A DNA stretch of 64,000 nt from Parapristionchus giblindavisi. Its lineage: Eukaryota > Nematoda > Chromadorea > Rhabditida > Diplogasteridae. The position numbers and the translations under genes are program-made. The DNA lies in the NCBI GenBank assembly GCA_943737045.1, contig CALSFV010000006.1, forward strand, positions 806,001-870,000, written 5' to 3'. Under the pieces are notes generated by a model. That model ran no database searches. It was not told the origin of the DNA and saw only the letters and a list, made by a program, of their open reading frames with translations. Below, in pieces: positions 39,501 through 51,142 of this stretch (position 1 is the first letter of the stretch; every line of letters starts with the position of its first letter).

Positions 39501-42500
39501 AAATACAGTATCATAATACGATACAGTACTGAGAGAAGATCAAAGATTAAAATCACAACAACACGTAAACATCTTTATTCGATATCGATCAATCAATAAT
39601 TCACTGTATTACCTTGTGGAGTTTACATCGCTGTAGACCAATCAATATGAGGAGCGAAGGCCTCATACTTCTCAAAAGACTCGGTATGAAACAATAGATA
39701 TATAATTAAATCCATTATTTTCGTCTTCATCACAAATACAGTATCATAATATGATACAGTACTGAGAGAAGATTTAAGATTAAAATCACAACAACACATG
39801 AACATTTTTATTCGGTATCGGTCAATCAATAATTCACTGTATTACCTTGTGGAGTTTACATCGCTGTAGACCAATCAATATGAGGAGTGAAGGCTTCATG
39901 CTTCTCGAAAGACTCGGTCAGAAACAATAGATATATAATTAAATCCATTATTTTCGTCTTCATCACAAATACAGTATCATAATGCGATACAGTACTGAGA
40001 GAAGATCAAAGATTAAAACACAACAACACGTAAACATCTTTATTCGATATCGATCAATCAATAATTCACTGTATTACCTTGTGGAGTTTACATCGCTGTA
40101 GATCAATAAATATGAGGAGCGAAGGCCTCATACTTCTCAAAAGACTCGGTATGAAACAATAGATATATAATTAAATCCATTATTTTCGTCTTCATCACAA
40201 ATACAGTATCATAATATGATACAGTACTGAGAGAAGATTTAAGATTAAAATCACAACAACACATGAACATTTTTATTCGGTATCGGTCAATCAATAATTC
40301 ACTGTATTACCTTGTGGAGTTTACATCGCTGTAGACCAATCAATATGAGGAGTGAAGGCCTCATGCTTCTCGAAAGACTCGGTCTGAAACAATAGATATA
40401 TAATTAAATACATTATTTTCGTCTTCATCACAAATACAGTATCATAATACGATACAGTACTGAGAGAAGATCAAAGATTAAAATCACAACAACACGTAAA
40501 CATCTTTATTCGATATCGATCAATCAATAATTCACTGTATTACCTTGTGGAGTTTACATCGCTGTAGATCAATAAATATGATGCGTGAAGGCCTCATACT
40601 TCTCGAAAGACTCGGTCTGAAACAATAGATATATAATTAAATCCATTATTTTCGTCTTCATCACAAATACAGTATCATAATACGATACAGTACTGAGAGA
40701 AGATCAAAGATTAAAATCACAACAACACGTAAACATCTTTATTCGATATCGATCAATCAATAATTCACTGTATTACCTTGTGGAGTTTACATCGCTGTAG
40801 ACCAATCAATATGAGGAGCGAAGGCCTCATACTTCTCGAAAGACTCGGTCTGAAACAATAGATATATAATTAAATCCATTATTTTCGTCTTCATCACAAA
40901 TACAGTATCATAATACGATACAGTACTGAGAGAAGATCAAAGATTAAAATCACAACAACACATGAACATTTTTATTCGGTATCGGTCAATCAATAATTCA
41001 CTGTATTACCTTGTGGAGTTTACATCGCTGTAGACCAATCAATATGAGGAGTGAAGGCCTCATGCTTCTCGAAAGACTCGGTCTGAAACAATAGATATAT
41101 AATTAAATCCATTATATTCGTCTTCATCACAAATAGAGTATCATTATACGATACAGTACTGAGAGAAGATCAAAGATCACAACAACACATAAACATCTTT
41201 ATTCGATATCGATCAATCAATAATTCACTGTATTATCTTGTGGAGTTTACATCGCTGTAGGCCAATCAATATGAGGAGCGAAGGCCTCATACTTCTCGAA
41301 AGACTCGGTCTGAAACAATAGATATATAATTTAATCCATTATTTACGTCTTCATCATAAATACAGTATCATAATACGATACAGTACTGAGAGAAGATCAA
41401 AGATTAAAATCACAACAACACATAAACATCTTTATTCGGTATCGGTCAATCAATAATTCACTGTATTACCTTGTGGAGTTTACATCGCTGTAGGCCAATC
41501 AATATGAGGAGCGAAGGCCTCATACTTCTCGAAAGACTCGGTCTGAAACAATAGATATATAATTAAATCCATTATTTTCGTCTTCATCACAAATACAGTA
41601 TCATAATACGATACAGTACTGAGAGAAGATCAAAGATTAAAATCACAACAACACGTGAACATCTTTATTCGATATCGATCAATCAATAATTCACTGTATT
41701 ACCTTGTGGAGTTTACATCGCTGTAGATCAATAAATATGATGCGTGAAGGCCTCATACTTCTTGAAAGACTCGGTCTGAAACAATAGATATATAATTAAA
41801 TCCATTATATTCGTCTTCATCACAAATACAGTTTCATAATACGATACAGTACTGAGAGAAGATCAACGATTAAAATTACAACAACACATAAACATCTTTA
41901 TTCGGTATCGGTCAATCAATAATTCACTGTATTACCTTGTGGAGTTTACATCGCTGTAGACCAATCAATATGAGGAGCGAAGGCCTCATACTTCTCGAAA
42001 GACTCGGTCTGAAACAATAGATATATAATTAAATCCATTATTTTCGTCTTCATCACAAATACAGTATCATAATACGATACAGTACTGAGAGAAGATCAAA
42101 GATTAAAATCACAACAACACATGAACATTTTTATTCGGTATCGGTCAATCAATAATTCACTGTATTACCTTGTGGAGTTTACATCGCTGTAGACCAATCA
42201 ATATGAGGAGTGAAGGCCTCATGCTTCTCGAAAGACTCGGTCTGAAACAATAGATATATAATTAAATCCATTATTTTCGTCTTCATCACAAATACAGTAT
42301 CATAATACGATACAGTACTGAGAGAAGATCAAAGATTAAAATCACAACAACACATGAACATTTTTATTCGGTATCGGTCAATCAATAATTCACTGTATTA
42401 CCTTGTGGAGTTTACATCGCTGTAGACCAATCAATATGAGGAGTGAAGGCCTCATGCTTCTCGAAAGACTCGGTCTGAAACAATAGATATATAATTAAAT

Positions 42501-42609
42501 CCATTATATTCGTCTTCATCACAAATAGAGTATCATTATACGATACAGTACTGAGAGAAGATCAAAGATCACAACAACACATAAACATCTTTATTCGATA
42601 TCGATCAAT
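36584..42609 (+). repeat. Irregular satellite mosaic
   Basis: Twenty-six monomers, mostly 233 bp with 227-bp units of the gagtg/catgc type, and two 232-bp monomers: 37510-37741, which lacks one base in the T-rich gaacattttt stretch, and 39827-40058, which reads ttaaaacacaac. A marked monomer with ttaatcc, tttacg and cataaatac occurs at 39128 and again at 41218 (+2090 bp), so at least one segment of about nine monomers is duplicated. No fixed HOR period holds throughout. Confidence 0.85.
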
Positions 42610-43706
42610 CAATAATTCACTGTATTACCTTGTGGAGTTTACATCGCTGTAGATCAATAAATATGATGCGTGAAGGCCTCATACTTCTTGAAAGACTCGG
42701 TCTGAAACAATAGATATATAATTAAATCCATTATATTCGTCTTCATCACAAATACAGTTTCATAATACGATACAGTACTGAGAGAAGATCAACGATTAAA
42801 ATTACAACAACACATAAACATCTTTATTCGGTATCGGTCAATCAATAATTCACTGTATTACCTTGTGGAGTTTACATCGCTGTAGACCAATCAATATGAG
42901 GAGCGAAGGCCTCATACTTCTCGAAAGACTCGGTCTGAAACAATAGATATATAATTAAATCCATTATTTTCGTCTTCATCACAAATGCAGTATCATAATA
43001 CGATACAGTACTGAGAGAAGATTTAAGATTAAAATCACAACAACACATGAACATTTTTATTCGGTATCGGTCAATCAATAATTCACTGTATTATCTTGTG
43101 GAGTTTACATCGCTGTAGGCCAATCAATATGAGGAGCGAAGGCCTCATACTTCTCGAAAGACTCGGTCTGAAACAATAGATATATAATTAAATCCGTTAT
43201 TTTCGTCTTCATCACAAATACAGTATCATAATACGATACAGTACTGAGAGAAGATCAAAGATTAAAATCACAACAACACATGAACATTTTTATTCGGTAT
43301 CGGTCAATCAATAATTCACTGTATTACCTTGTGGAGTTTACATCGCTGTAGACCAATCAATATGAGGAGTGAAGGCCTCATGCTTCTCGAAAGACTCGGT
43401 CTGAAACAATAGATATATAATTAAATCCATTATATTCGTCTTCATCACAAATACAGTTTCATAATACGATACAGTACTGAGAGAAGATCAACGATTAAAA
43501 TTACAACAACACATAAACATCTTTATTCGGTATCGGTCAATCAATAATTCACTGTATTACCTTGTGGAGTTTACATCGCTGTAGACCAATCAATATGAGG
43601 AGCGAAGGCCTCATACTTCTCGAAAGACTCGGTCTGAAACAATAGATATATAATTAAATCCATTATTTTCGTCTTCATCACAAATGCAGTATCATAATAC
43701 GATACA
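42610..43706 (+). repeat. 699-bp trimer duplicated before the second insertion
   Basis: Monomers 42610, 42843 and 43076 correspond to 43309, 43542 (interrupted) and 44219 at +699 bp when the 444-bp insertion is subtracted. Shared rare marks are cagtttcataatacg with caacgatt, then caaatgcag with gatttaag, then ttatcttg/ggccaatc. The unit at 43309 is a hybrid: its left part is of the gagtg/catgc type and its right part of the cagtttc type. Confidence 0.85.
43705..43706. repeat. 2-bp target duplication, left copy (ca)
   Basis: The uninterrupted satellite reads gatacagtactgag. Here it reads gataca, element, cagtactgag. Monomer starts 43542 and 44219 are 677 bp apart = 233 + 442 + 2, which fits a 2-bp duplication of ca. 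Confidence 0.75.
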
Positions 43707-43725
43707 CACTCAGAGAAAAAACCCT
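43707..43725 (+). repeat. Terminal inverted repeat, left (19 bp)
   Basis: The bases cactcagagaaaaaaccct are an exact reverse complement of 44130-44148. After base 19 the two ends diverge, although both continue with AAGGGTT/AAACCC-like repeats. Confidence 0.92.
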
Positions 43726-43891
43726 AAGGGTTGTAAACCCTAACCCAAATCCTAAGGAATTGTAGAGACAAAACCCTTACTATTAAGGGTTTGACCAGAG
43801 CGCCAACTAGGGTTTGAAACCCTTATTTGCAAGGCCCACGCCTCCCCTTTGTATGATATCTGAGTTCTGTCAGTGTAACAGCATGTCCGTG

Positions 43892-43903
43892 TAGCGCAGT
43901 GGG
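43892..43903 (+). promoter_or_regulatory. Pol III box A-like element
   Basis: The bases tagcgcagtggg match every fixed position of TRGYNNARNNGG. Confidence 0.65.
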
Positions 43904-43943
43904 TAGAGCACTTGGGTAGTGTGCGCAGAGGTGCGCCTTCGCC

Positions 43944-43954
43944 TGTTCGATTCC
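43944..43954 (+). promoter_or_regulatory. Pol III box B-like element
   Basis: The bases tgttcgattcc match GGTTCRANTCC except at the first position. Confidence 0.65.
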
Positions 43955-43970
43955 TACTCTGATCAAAATC

Positions 43971-43974
43971 TTTT
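43971..43974 (+). terminator. Possible Pol III terminator (TTTT)
   Basis: A run of four T lies 16 bases after box B. Such a run is a minimal Pol III stop in many eukaryotes; its use here is unproven, and short T-runs are common by chance. Confidence 0.3.
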
Positions 43975-44129
43975 GCAACTTTAATTCTGCGTCTTTTCGA
44001 GGTCACTAAGGGTTTCAAACCCTAGCATGTAAGGGCTGAAACCCTTATGGGTAAGGGTATCAAAACCCTTACCCGTAAGGGTTATATACAGCGCAGCATG
44101 CCAACTAGGGTTTTAAACCCTTGCATTTA

Positions 44130-44148
44130 AGGGTTTTTTCTCTGAGTG
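44130..44148 (-). repeat. Terminal inverted repeat, right (19 bp)
   Basis: The bases agggttttttctctgagtg are the exact reverse complement of 43707-43725 and are followed directly by ca and the resumed satellite. Confidence 0.92.
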
Positions 44149-44150
44149 CA
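44149..44150. repeat. 2-bp target duplication, right copy (ca)
   Basis: The second ca before gtactgagagaag restores the satellite reading. Confidence 0.75.
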
Positions 44151-44911
44151 GTACTGAGAGAAGATTTAAGATTAAAATCACAACAACACATGAACATTTT
44201 TATTCGGTATCGGTCAATCAATAATTCACTGTATTATCTTGTGGAGTTTACATCGCTGTAGGCCAATCAATATGAGGAGCGAAGGCCTCATACTTCTCGA
44301 AAGACTCGGTCTGAAACAATAGATATATAATTAAATCCATTATTTTCGTCTTCATCACAAATACAGTATCATAATACGATACAGTACTGAGAGAAGATCA
44401 AAGATTAAAATCACAACAACACATGAACATTTTTATTCGGTATCGGTCAATCAATAATTCACTGTATTACCTTGTGGAGTTTACATCGCTGTAGACCAAT
44501 CAATATGAGGAGTGAAGGCCTCATGCTTCTCGAAAGACTCGGTCTGAAACAATAGATATATAATTAAATCCATTATATTCGTCTTCATCACAAATAGAGT
44601 ATCATTATACGATACAGTACTGAGAGAAGATCAAAGATCACAACAACACATAAACATCTTTATTCGATATCGATCAATCAATAATTCACTGTATTATCTT
44701 GTGGAGTTTACATCGCTGTAGGCCAATCAATATGAGGAGCGAAGGCCTCATACTTCTCGAAAGACTCGGTCTGAAACAATAGATATATAATTAAATCCAT
44801 TATTTTCGTCTTCATCACAAATACAGTATCATAATACGATACAGTACTGAGAGAAGATCAAAGATTAAAATCACAACAACACGTGAACATCTTTATTCGA
44901 TATCGATCAAT

Positions 44912-47462
44912 CAATAATTCACTGTATTACCTTGTGGAGTTTACATCGCTGTAGATCAATAAATATGATGCGTGAAGGCCTCATACTTCTTGAAAGACTC
45001 GGTCTGAAACAATAGATATATAATTAAATCCATTATATTCGTCTTCATCACAAATACAGTTTCATAATACGATACAGTACTGAGAGAAGATCAACGATTA
45101 AAATTACAACAACACATAAACATCTTTATTCGGTATCGGTCAATCAATAATTCACTGTATTACCTTGTGGAGTTTACATCGCTGTAGACCAATCAATATG
45201 AGGAGCGAAGGCCTCATACTTCTCAAAAGACTCGGTATGAAACAATAGATATATAATTAAATCCATTATATTCGTCTTCATCACAAATACAGTATCATAA
45301 TATGATACAGTACTGAGAGAAGATTTAAGATTAAAATCACAACAACACATGAACATTTTTATTCGGTATCGGTCAATCAATAATTCACTGTATTACCTTG
45401 TGGAGTTTACATCGCTGTAGACCAATCAATATGAGGAGTGAAGGCCTCATGCTTCTCGAAAGACTCGGTCTGAAACAATAGATATATAATTAAATCCATT
45501 ATATTCGTCTTCATCACAAATAGAGTATCATTATACGATACAGTACTGAGAGAAGATCAAAGATCACAACAACACATAAACATCTTTATTCGGTATCAGT
45601 CAATCAATAATTCACTGTATTACCTTGTGGAGTTTACATCGCTGTAGACCAATCAATATGAGGAGCGAAGGCCTCATACTTCTCGAAAGACTCGGTCTGA
45701 AACAATAGATATATAATTAAATCCATTATTTTCGTCTTCATCACAAATACAGTATCATAATACGATACAGTACTGAGAGAAGATCAAAGATTAAAATCAC
45801 AACAACACGTAAACATCTTTATTCGGTATCGGTCAATCAATAATTCACTGTATTACCTTGTGGAGTTTACATCGCTGTAGATCAATAAATATGATGCGTG
45901 AAGGCCTCATACTTCTGGAAAGACTCCGTCTGAAACAATAGATATATAATTAAATCCATTATTTTCGTCTTCATCACAAATACAGTATCATAATACGATA
46001 CAGTACTGAGAGAAGATCAAAGATTAAAATCACAACAACACGTGAACATCTTTATTCGATATCGATCAATCAATAATTCACTGTATTACCTTGTGGAGTT
46101 TACATCGCTGTAGATCAATAAATATGATGCGTGAAGGCCTCATACTTCTTGAAAGACTCGGTCTGAAACAATAGATATATAATTAAATCCATTATATTCG
46201 TCTTCATCACAAATACAGTTTCATAATACGATACAGTACTGAGAGAAGATCAACGATTAAAATTACAACAACACATAAACATCTTTATTCGGTATCGGTC
46301 AATCAATAATTCACTGTATTACCTTGTGGAGTTTACATCGCTGTAGACCAATCAATATGAGGAGCGAAGGCCTCATACTTCTCGAAAGACTCGGTCTGAA
46401 ACAATAGATATATAATTAAATCCATTATTTTCGTCTTCATCACAAATACAGTATCATAATACGATACAGTACTGAGAGAAGATCAAAGATTAAAATCACA
46501 ACAACACGTAAACATCTTTATTCGATATCGATCAATCAATAATTCACTGTATTACCTTGTGGAGTTTACATCGCTGTAGACCAATCAATATGAGGAGCGA
46601 AGGCCTCATACTTCTCAAAAGACTCGGTATGAAACAATAGATATATAATTAAATCCATTATATTCGTCTTCATCACAAATACAGTATCATAATATGATAC
46701 AGTACTGAGAGAAGATTTAAGATTAAAATCACAACAACACATGAACATTTTTATTCGGTATCGGTCAATCAATAATTCACTGTATTACCTTGTGGAGTTT
46801 ACATCGCTGTAGACCAATCAATATGAGGAGTGAAGGCCTCATGCTTCTCGAAAGACTCGGTCTGAAACAATAGATATATAATTAAATCCATTATATTCGT
46901 CTTCATCACAAATAGAGTATCATTATACGATACAGTACTGAGAGAAGATCAAAGATCACAACAACACATAAACATCTTTATTCGGTATCAGTCAATCAAT
47001 AATTCACTGTATTACCTTGTGGAGTTTACATCGCTGTAGACCAATCAATATGAGGAGCGAAGGCCTCATACTTCTCGAAAGACTCGGTCTGAAACAATAG
47101 ATATATAATTAAATCCATTATTTTCGTCTTCATCACAAATACAGTATCATAATACGATACAGTACTGAGAGAAGATCAAAGATTAAAATCACAACAACAC
47201 GTAAACATCTTTATTCGGTATCGGTCAATCAATAATTCACTGTATTACCTTGTGGAGTTTACATCGCTGTAGATCAATAAATATGATGCGTGAAGGCCTC
47301 ATACTTCTGGAAAGACTCCGTCTGAAACAATAGATATATAATTAAATCCATTATTTTCGTCTTCATCACAAATACAGTATCATAATACGATACAGTACTG
47401 AGAGAAGATCAAAGATTAAAATCACAACAACACGTAAACATCTTTATTCGATATCGGTCAAA
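44912..47462 (+). repeat. Imperfect HOR of about 1.2-1.4 kb, two copies
   Basis: 45145-46070 and 46537-47462 align at +1392 bp, with cttctca and ttatattcg plus gatttaag, then gagtg, ggtatcagtc and actccgtctg in the same order. Copy 2 contains one more 233-bp unit (46304) than copy 1. The monomer at 45838 is a hybrid whose end (cgtgaacatc, cgatatcgatc) comes from the 44679 type, and it joins to a second cttcttg monomer at 46071. Confidence 0.82.
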
Positions 47463-50400
47463 CAATAATTCACTGCATTACCTTGTGGAGTTTACATCGC
47501 TGTAGACCAATCAATATGAGGAGTGAAGGCCTCATGCTTCTCGAAAGACTCGGTCTGAAACAATAGATATATAATTAAATCCATTATATTCGTCTTCATC
47601 ACAAATAGAGTATCATTATACGATACAGTACTGAGAGAAGATCAAAGATCACAACAACACATAAACATCTTTATTCGGTATCGGTCAATCAATAATTCAC
47701 TGCATTACCTTGTGGAGTTTACATCGCTGTAGATCAATAAATATGATGCGTGAAGGCCTCATACTTCTCGAAAGACTCGGTCTGAAACTATAGATATATA
47801 ATTAAATCCATTATATTCGTCTTCATCACAAATAGAGTATCATTATACGATATAGTACTGAGAGAAGATCAAAGATCACAACAACACATAAACAACTTTA
47901 TTCGATATCGATCAATCAATAATTCACTGTATTACCTTGTGGAGTTTACATCGCTGTAGATCAATAAATATGATGCGTGAAGGCCTCATACTTCTGGAAA
48001 GACTCGGTCTGAAACAATAGATATATAATTAAATCCATTATTTTCGTCTTCATCACAAATACAGTATCATAATACGATACAGTACTGAGAGAAGATCAAA
48101 GATTAAAATCACAACAACACATAAACATCTTTATTCGGTATCGGTCAAACAATAATTCACTGCATTACCTTGTGGAGTTTACATCGCTGTAGACCAATCA
48201 ATATGAGGAGTGAAGGCCTCATGCTTCTCGAAAGACTCGGTCTGAAACAATAGATATATAATTAAATCCATTATATTCGTCTTCATCACAAATAGAGTAT
48301 CATAATACGATACAGTACTGAGAGAAGATCAAAGATTAAAATCACAACAACACGTAAACATCTTTATTCGGTATCGGTCAATCAATAATTCACTGTATTA
48401 CCTTGTGGAGTTTACATCGCTGTAGATCAATAAATATGATGCGTGAAGGCCTCATACTTCTGGAAAGACTCGGTCTGAAACAATAGATATATAATTAAAT
48501 CCATTATTTTCGTCTTCATCACAAATACAGTATCATAATACGATACAGTACTGAGAGAAGATCAAAGATTAAAATCACAACAACACATAAACATCTTTAT
48601 TCGGTATCGGTCAAACAATAATTCACTGCATTACCTTGTGGAGTTTACATCGCTGTAGACCAATCAATATGAGGAGTGAAGGCCTCATGCTTCTCGAAAG
48701 ACTCGGTCTGAAACAATAGATATATAATTAAATCCATTATATTCGTCTTCATCACAAATAGAGTATCATTATACGATACAGTACTGAGAGAAGATCAAAG
48801 ATCACAACAACACATAAACATCTTTATTCGGTATCGGTCAATCAATAATTCACTGCATTACCTTGTGGAGTTTACATCGCTGTAGATCAATAAATATGAT
48901 GCGTGAAGGCCTCATACTTCTCGAAAGACTCGGTCTGAAACTATAGATATATAATTAAATCCATTATATTCGTCTTCATCACAAATAGAGTATCATTATA
49001 CGATATAGTACTGAGAGAAGATCAAAGATCACAACAACACATAAACAACTTTATTCGATATCGATCAATCAATAATTCACTGTATTACCTTGTGGAGTTT
49101 ACATCGCTGTAGATCAATAAATATGATGCGTGAAGGCCTCATACTTCTGGAAAGACTCGGTCTGAAACAATAGATATATAATTAAATCCATTATTTTCGT
49201 CTTCATCACAAATACAGTATCATAATACGATACAGTACTGAGAGAAGATCAAAGATTAAAATCACAACAACACATAAACATCTTTATTCGGTATCGGTCA
49301 AACAATAATTCACTGCATTACCTTGTGGAGTTTACATCGCTGTAGACCAATCAATATGAGGAGTGAAGGCCTCATGCTTCTCGAAAGACTCGGTCTGAAA
49401 CAATAGATATATAATTAAATCCATTATATTCGTCTTCATCACAAATAGAGTATCATTATACGATACAGTACTGAGAGAAGATCAAAGATCACAACAACAC
49501 ATAAACATCTTTATTCGGTATCGGTCAATCAATAATTCACTGCATTACCTTGTGGAGTTTACATCGCTGTAGATCAATAAATATGATGCGTGAAGGCCTC
49601 ATACTTCTCGAAAGACTCGGTCTGAAACTATAGATATATAATTAAATCCATTATATTCGTCTTCATCACAAATAGAGTATCATAATACGATACAGTACTG
49701 AGAGAAGATCAAAGATCACAACAACACATAAACATCTTTATTCGGTATCGGTCAATCAATAATTCACTGCATTACCTTGTGGAGTTTACATCGCTGTAGA
49801 CCAATCAATATGAGGAGTGAAGGCCTCATGCTTCTCGAAAGACTCGGTCTGAAACAATAGATATATAATTAAATCCATTATATTCGTCTTCATCACAAAT
49901 AGAGTATCATAATACGATACAGTACTGAGAGAAGATCAAAGATTAAAATCACAACAACACGTAAACATCTTTATTCGGTATCGGTCAATCAATAATTCAC
50001 TGTATTACCTTGTGGAGTTTACATCGCTATAGATCAATAAATATGATGCGTGAAGGCCTCATACTTCTGGAAAGACTCGGTCTGAAACAATAGATATATA
50101 ATTAAATCCATTATTTTCGTCTTCATCACAAAAACAGTATCATAATACGTTACAGTACTGAGAGAAGATCAAAGATTAAATTCACAACAACACGTAAACA
50201 TCTTTATTCGATATCGGTCAAACAATAATTCACTGCATTACCTTGTGGAGTTTACATCGCTGTAGACCAATCAATATGAGGAGTGAAGGCCTCATGCTTC
50301 TCGAAAGACTCGGTCTGAAACAATAGATATATAATTAAATCCATTATATTCGTCTTCATCACAAATAGAGTATCATTATACGATACAGTACTGAGAGAAG

Positions 50401-51142
50401 ATCAAAGATCACAACAACACATAAACATCTTTATTCGGTATCGGTCAATCAATAATTCACTGCATTACCTTGTGGAGTTTACATCGCTGTAGATCAATAA
50501 ATATGATGCGTGAAGGCCTCATACTTCTCGAAAGACTCGGTCTGAAACTATAGATATATAATTAAATCCATTATATTCGTCTTCATCACAAATAGAGTAT
50601 CATAATACGATACAGTACTGAGAGAAGATCAAAGATTAAAATCACAACAACACGTAAACATCTTTATTCGATATCGGTCAAACAATAATTCACTGCATTA
50701 CCTTGTGGAGTTTACATCGCTGTAGACCAATCAATATGAGGAGTGAAGGCCTCATGCTTCTCGAAAGACTCGGTCTGAAACAATAGATATATAATTAAAT
50801 CCATTATATTCGTCTTCATCACAAATAGAGTATCATTATACGATACAGTACTGAGAGAAGATCAAAGATCACAACAACACATAAACATCTTTATTCGGTA
50901 TCGGTCAATCAATAATTCACTGCATTACCTTGTGGAGTTTACATCGCTGTAGACCAATCAATATGAGGAGTGAAGGCCTCATGCTTCTCGAAAGACTCGG
51001 TCTGAAACAATAGATATATAATTAAATCCATTATATTCGTCTTCATCACAAATAGAGTATCATAATACGATACAGTACTGAGAGAAGATCAAAGATTAAA
51101 ATCACGACAACACGTAAACATCTTTATTCGGTATCGGTCAAT
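47463..51142 (+). repeat. Mixed 227/233 block homologous to the left end
   Basis: 46997-48382 matches 1608-2993 at +45389 bp, including actccgtctg, aaactatag and caactttatt. 49990-50909 matches 7361-8280 at +42629 bp through the rare marks cacaaaaacag and attaaattcac. The different offsets mean that units were lost or gained between the two copies. Confidence 0.85.

Larger units (their letters stand above)
23055..43706. repeat. Satellite array, middle segment
   Basis: The same satellite in the same orientation between the two insertions. It opens with the duplicated atattcgtctt and completes the monomer interrupted at 22668. Composition changes along the segment: mixed lengths to about 28.7 kb, almost pure 233-bp units to 32.6 kb, then a mosaic. 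No genes are visible. Confidence 0.98.
43885..43975 (+). ncRNA. tRNA-like Pol III core (degenerate, SINE-like)
   Basis: Reading on the plus strand, tagcgcagtggg fits the box A consensus TRGYNNARNNGG and tgttcgattcc is one base from the box B consensus GGTTCRANTCC. They are 40 bp apart, which is normal for tRNA-type promoters, and a TTTT tract (43971-43974) follows as a possible Pol III terminator. The D-arm is nearly intact (gcgc against gagc). The T-stem has mismatches, and the putative acceptor strands (gtccgtg and tctgatc) do not pair, so this is a tRNA relic, not a working tRNA gene. I assign no anticodon. Confidence 0.6.
43707..44148 (+). mobile_element. 442-bp non-autonomous inverted-repeat element (MITE-like) with tRNA-like core
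   Basis: A unique insertion with 19-bp perfect terminal inverted repeats (cactcagagaaaaaaccct and its complement) and a duplicated ca at the target. The arms contain about sixteen scattered copies of AGGGTTT or AAACCCT-like heptamers, many arranged as tiny palindromes such as gggtttgaaaccc. A direct repeat gccaactaggg occurs at 43802-43812 and 44100-44110. The centre (about 43881-43975) contains Pol III box A- and box B-like sequences followed by TTTT. There is no transposase: the longest frame, minus strand 43752-44018, is 88 codons with no recognisable motif. CACT termini with a short target duplication would fit a CACTA/Mirage/Chapaev-type (CMC) non-autonomous element, but that is inference. 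A tRNA-derived SINE captured between inverted repeats is an alternative description. Confidence 0.8.

Noticed and set aside
37510..40058. The two 232-bp monomers (37510, 39827) as a third length class
   Set aside because: They have single-base deletions at different places (a T-run and the aaaatcac stretch), so they are independent point events or sequencing errors.
43885..43964. A functional tRNA gene
   Set aside because: Box A and box B fit, but the acceptor strands do not pair, the T-stem is largely mismatched and no confident anticodon arm can be drawn.
43752..44018. 88-codon minus-strand frame in the 442-bp element
   Set aside because: It runs through the tRNA-like core and heptamer repeats, has no transposase motif, and its length is unremarkable for non-coding sequence.
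43720..44138. Interstitial telomere repeat tract
   Set aside because: The AGGGTTT-like heptamers are separated and alternate in orientation; a telomere tract would be tandem and unidirectional.
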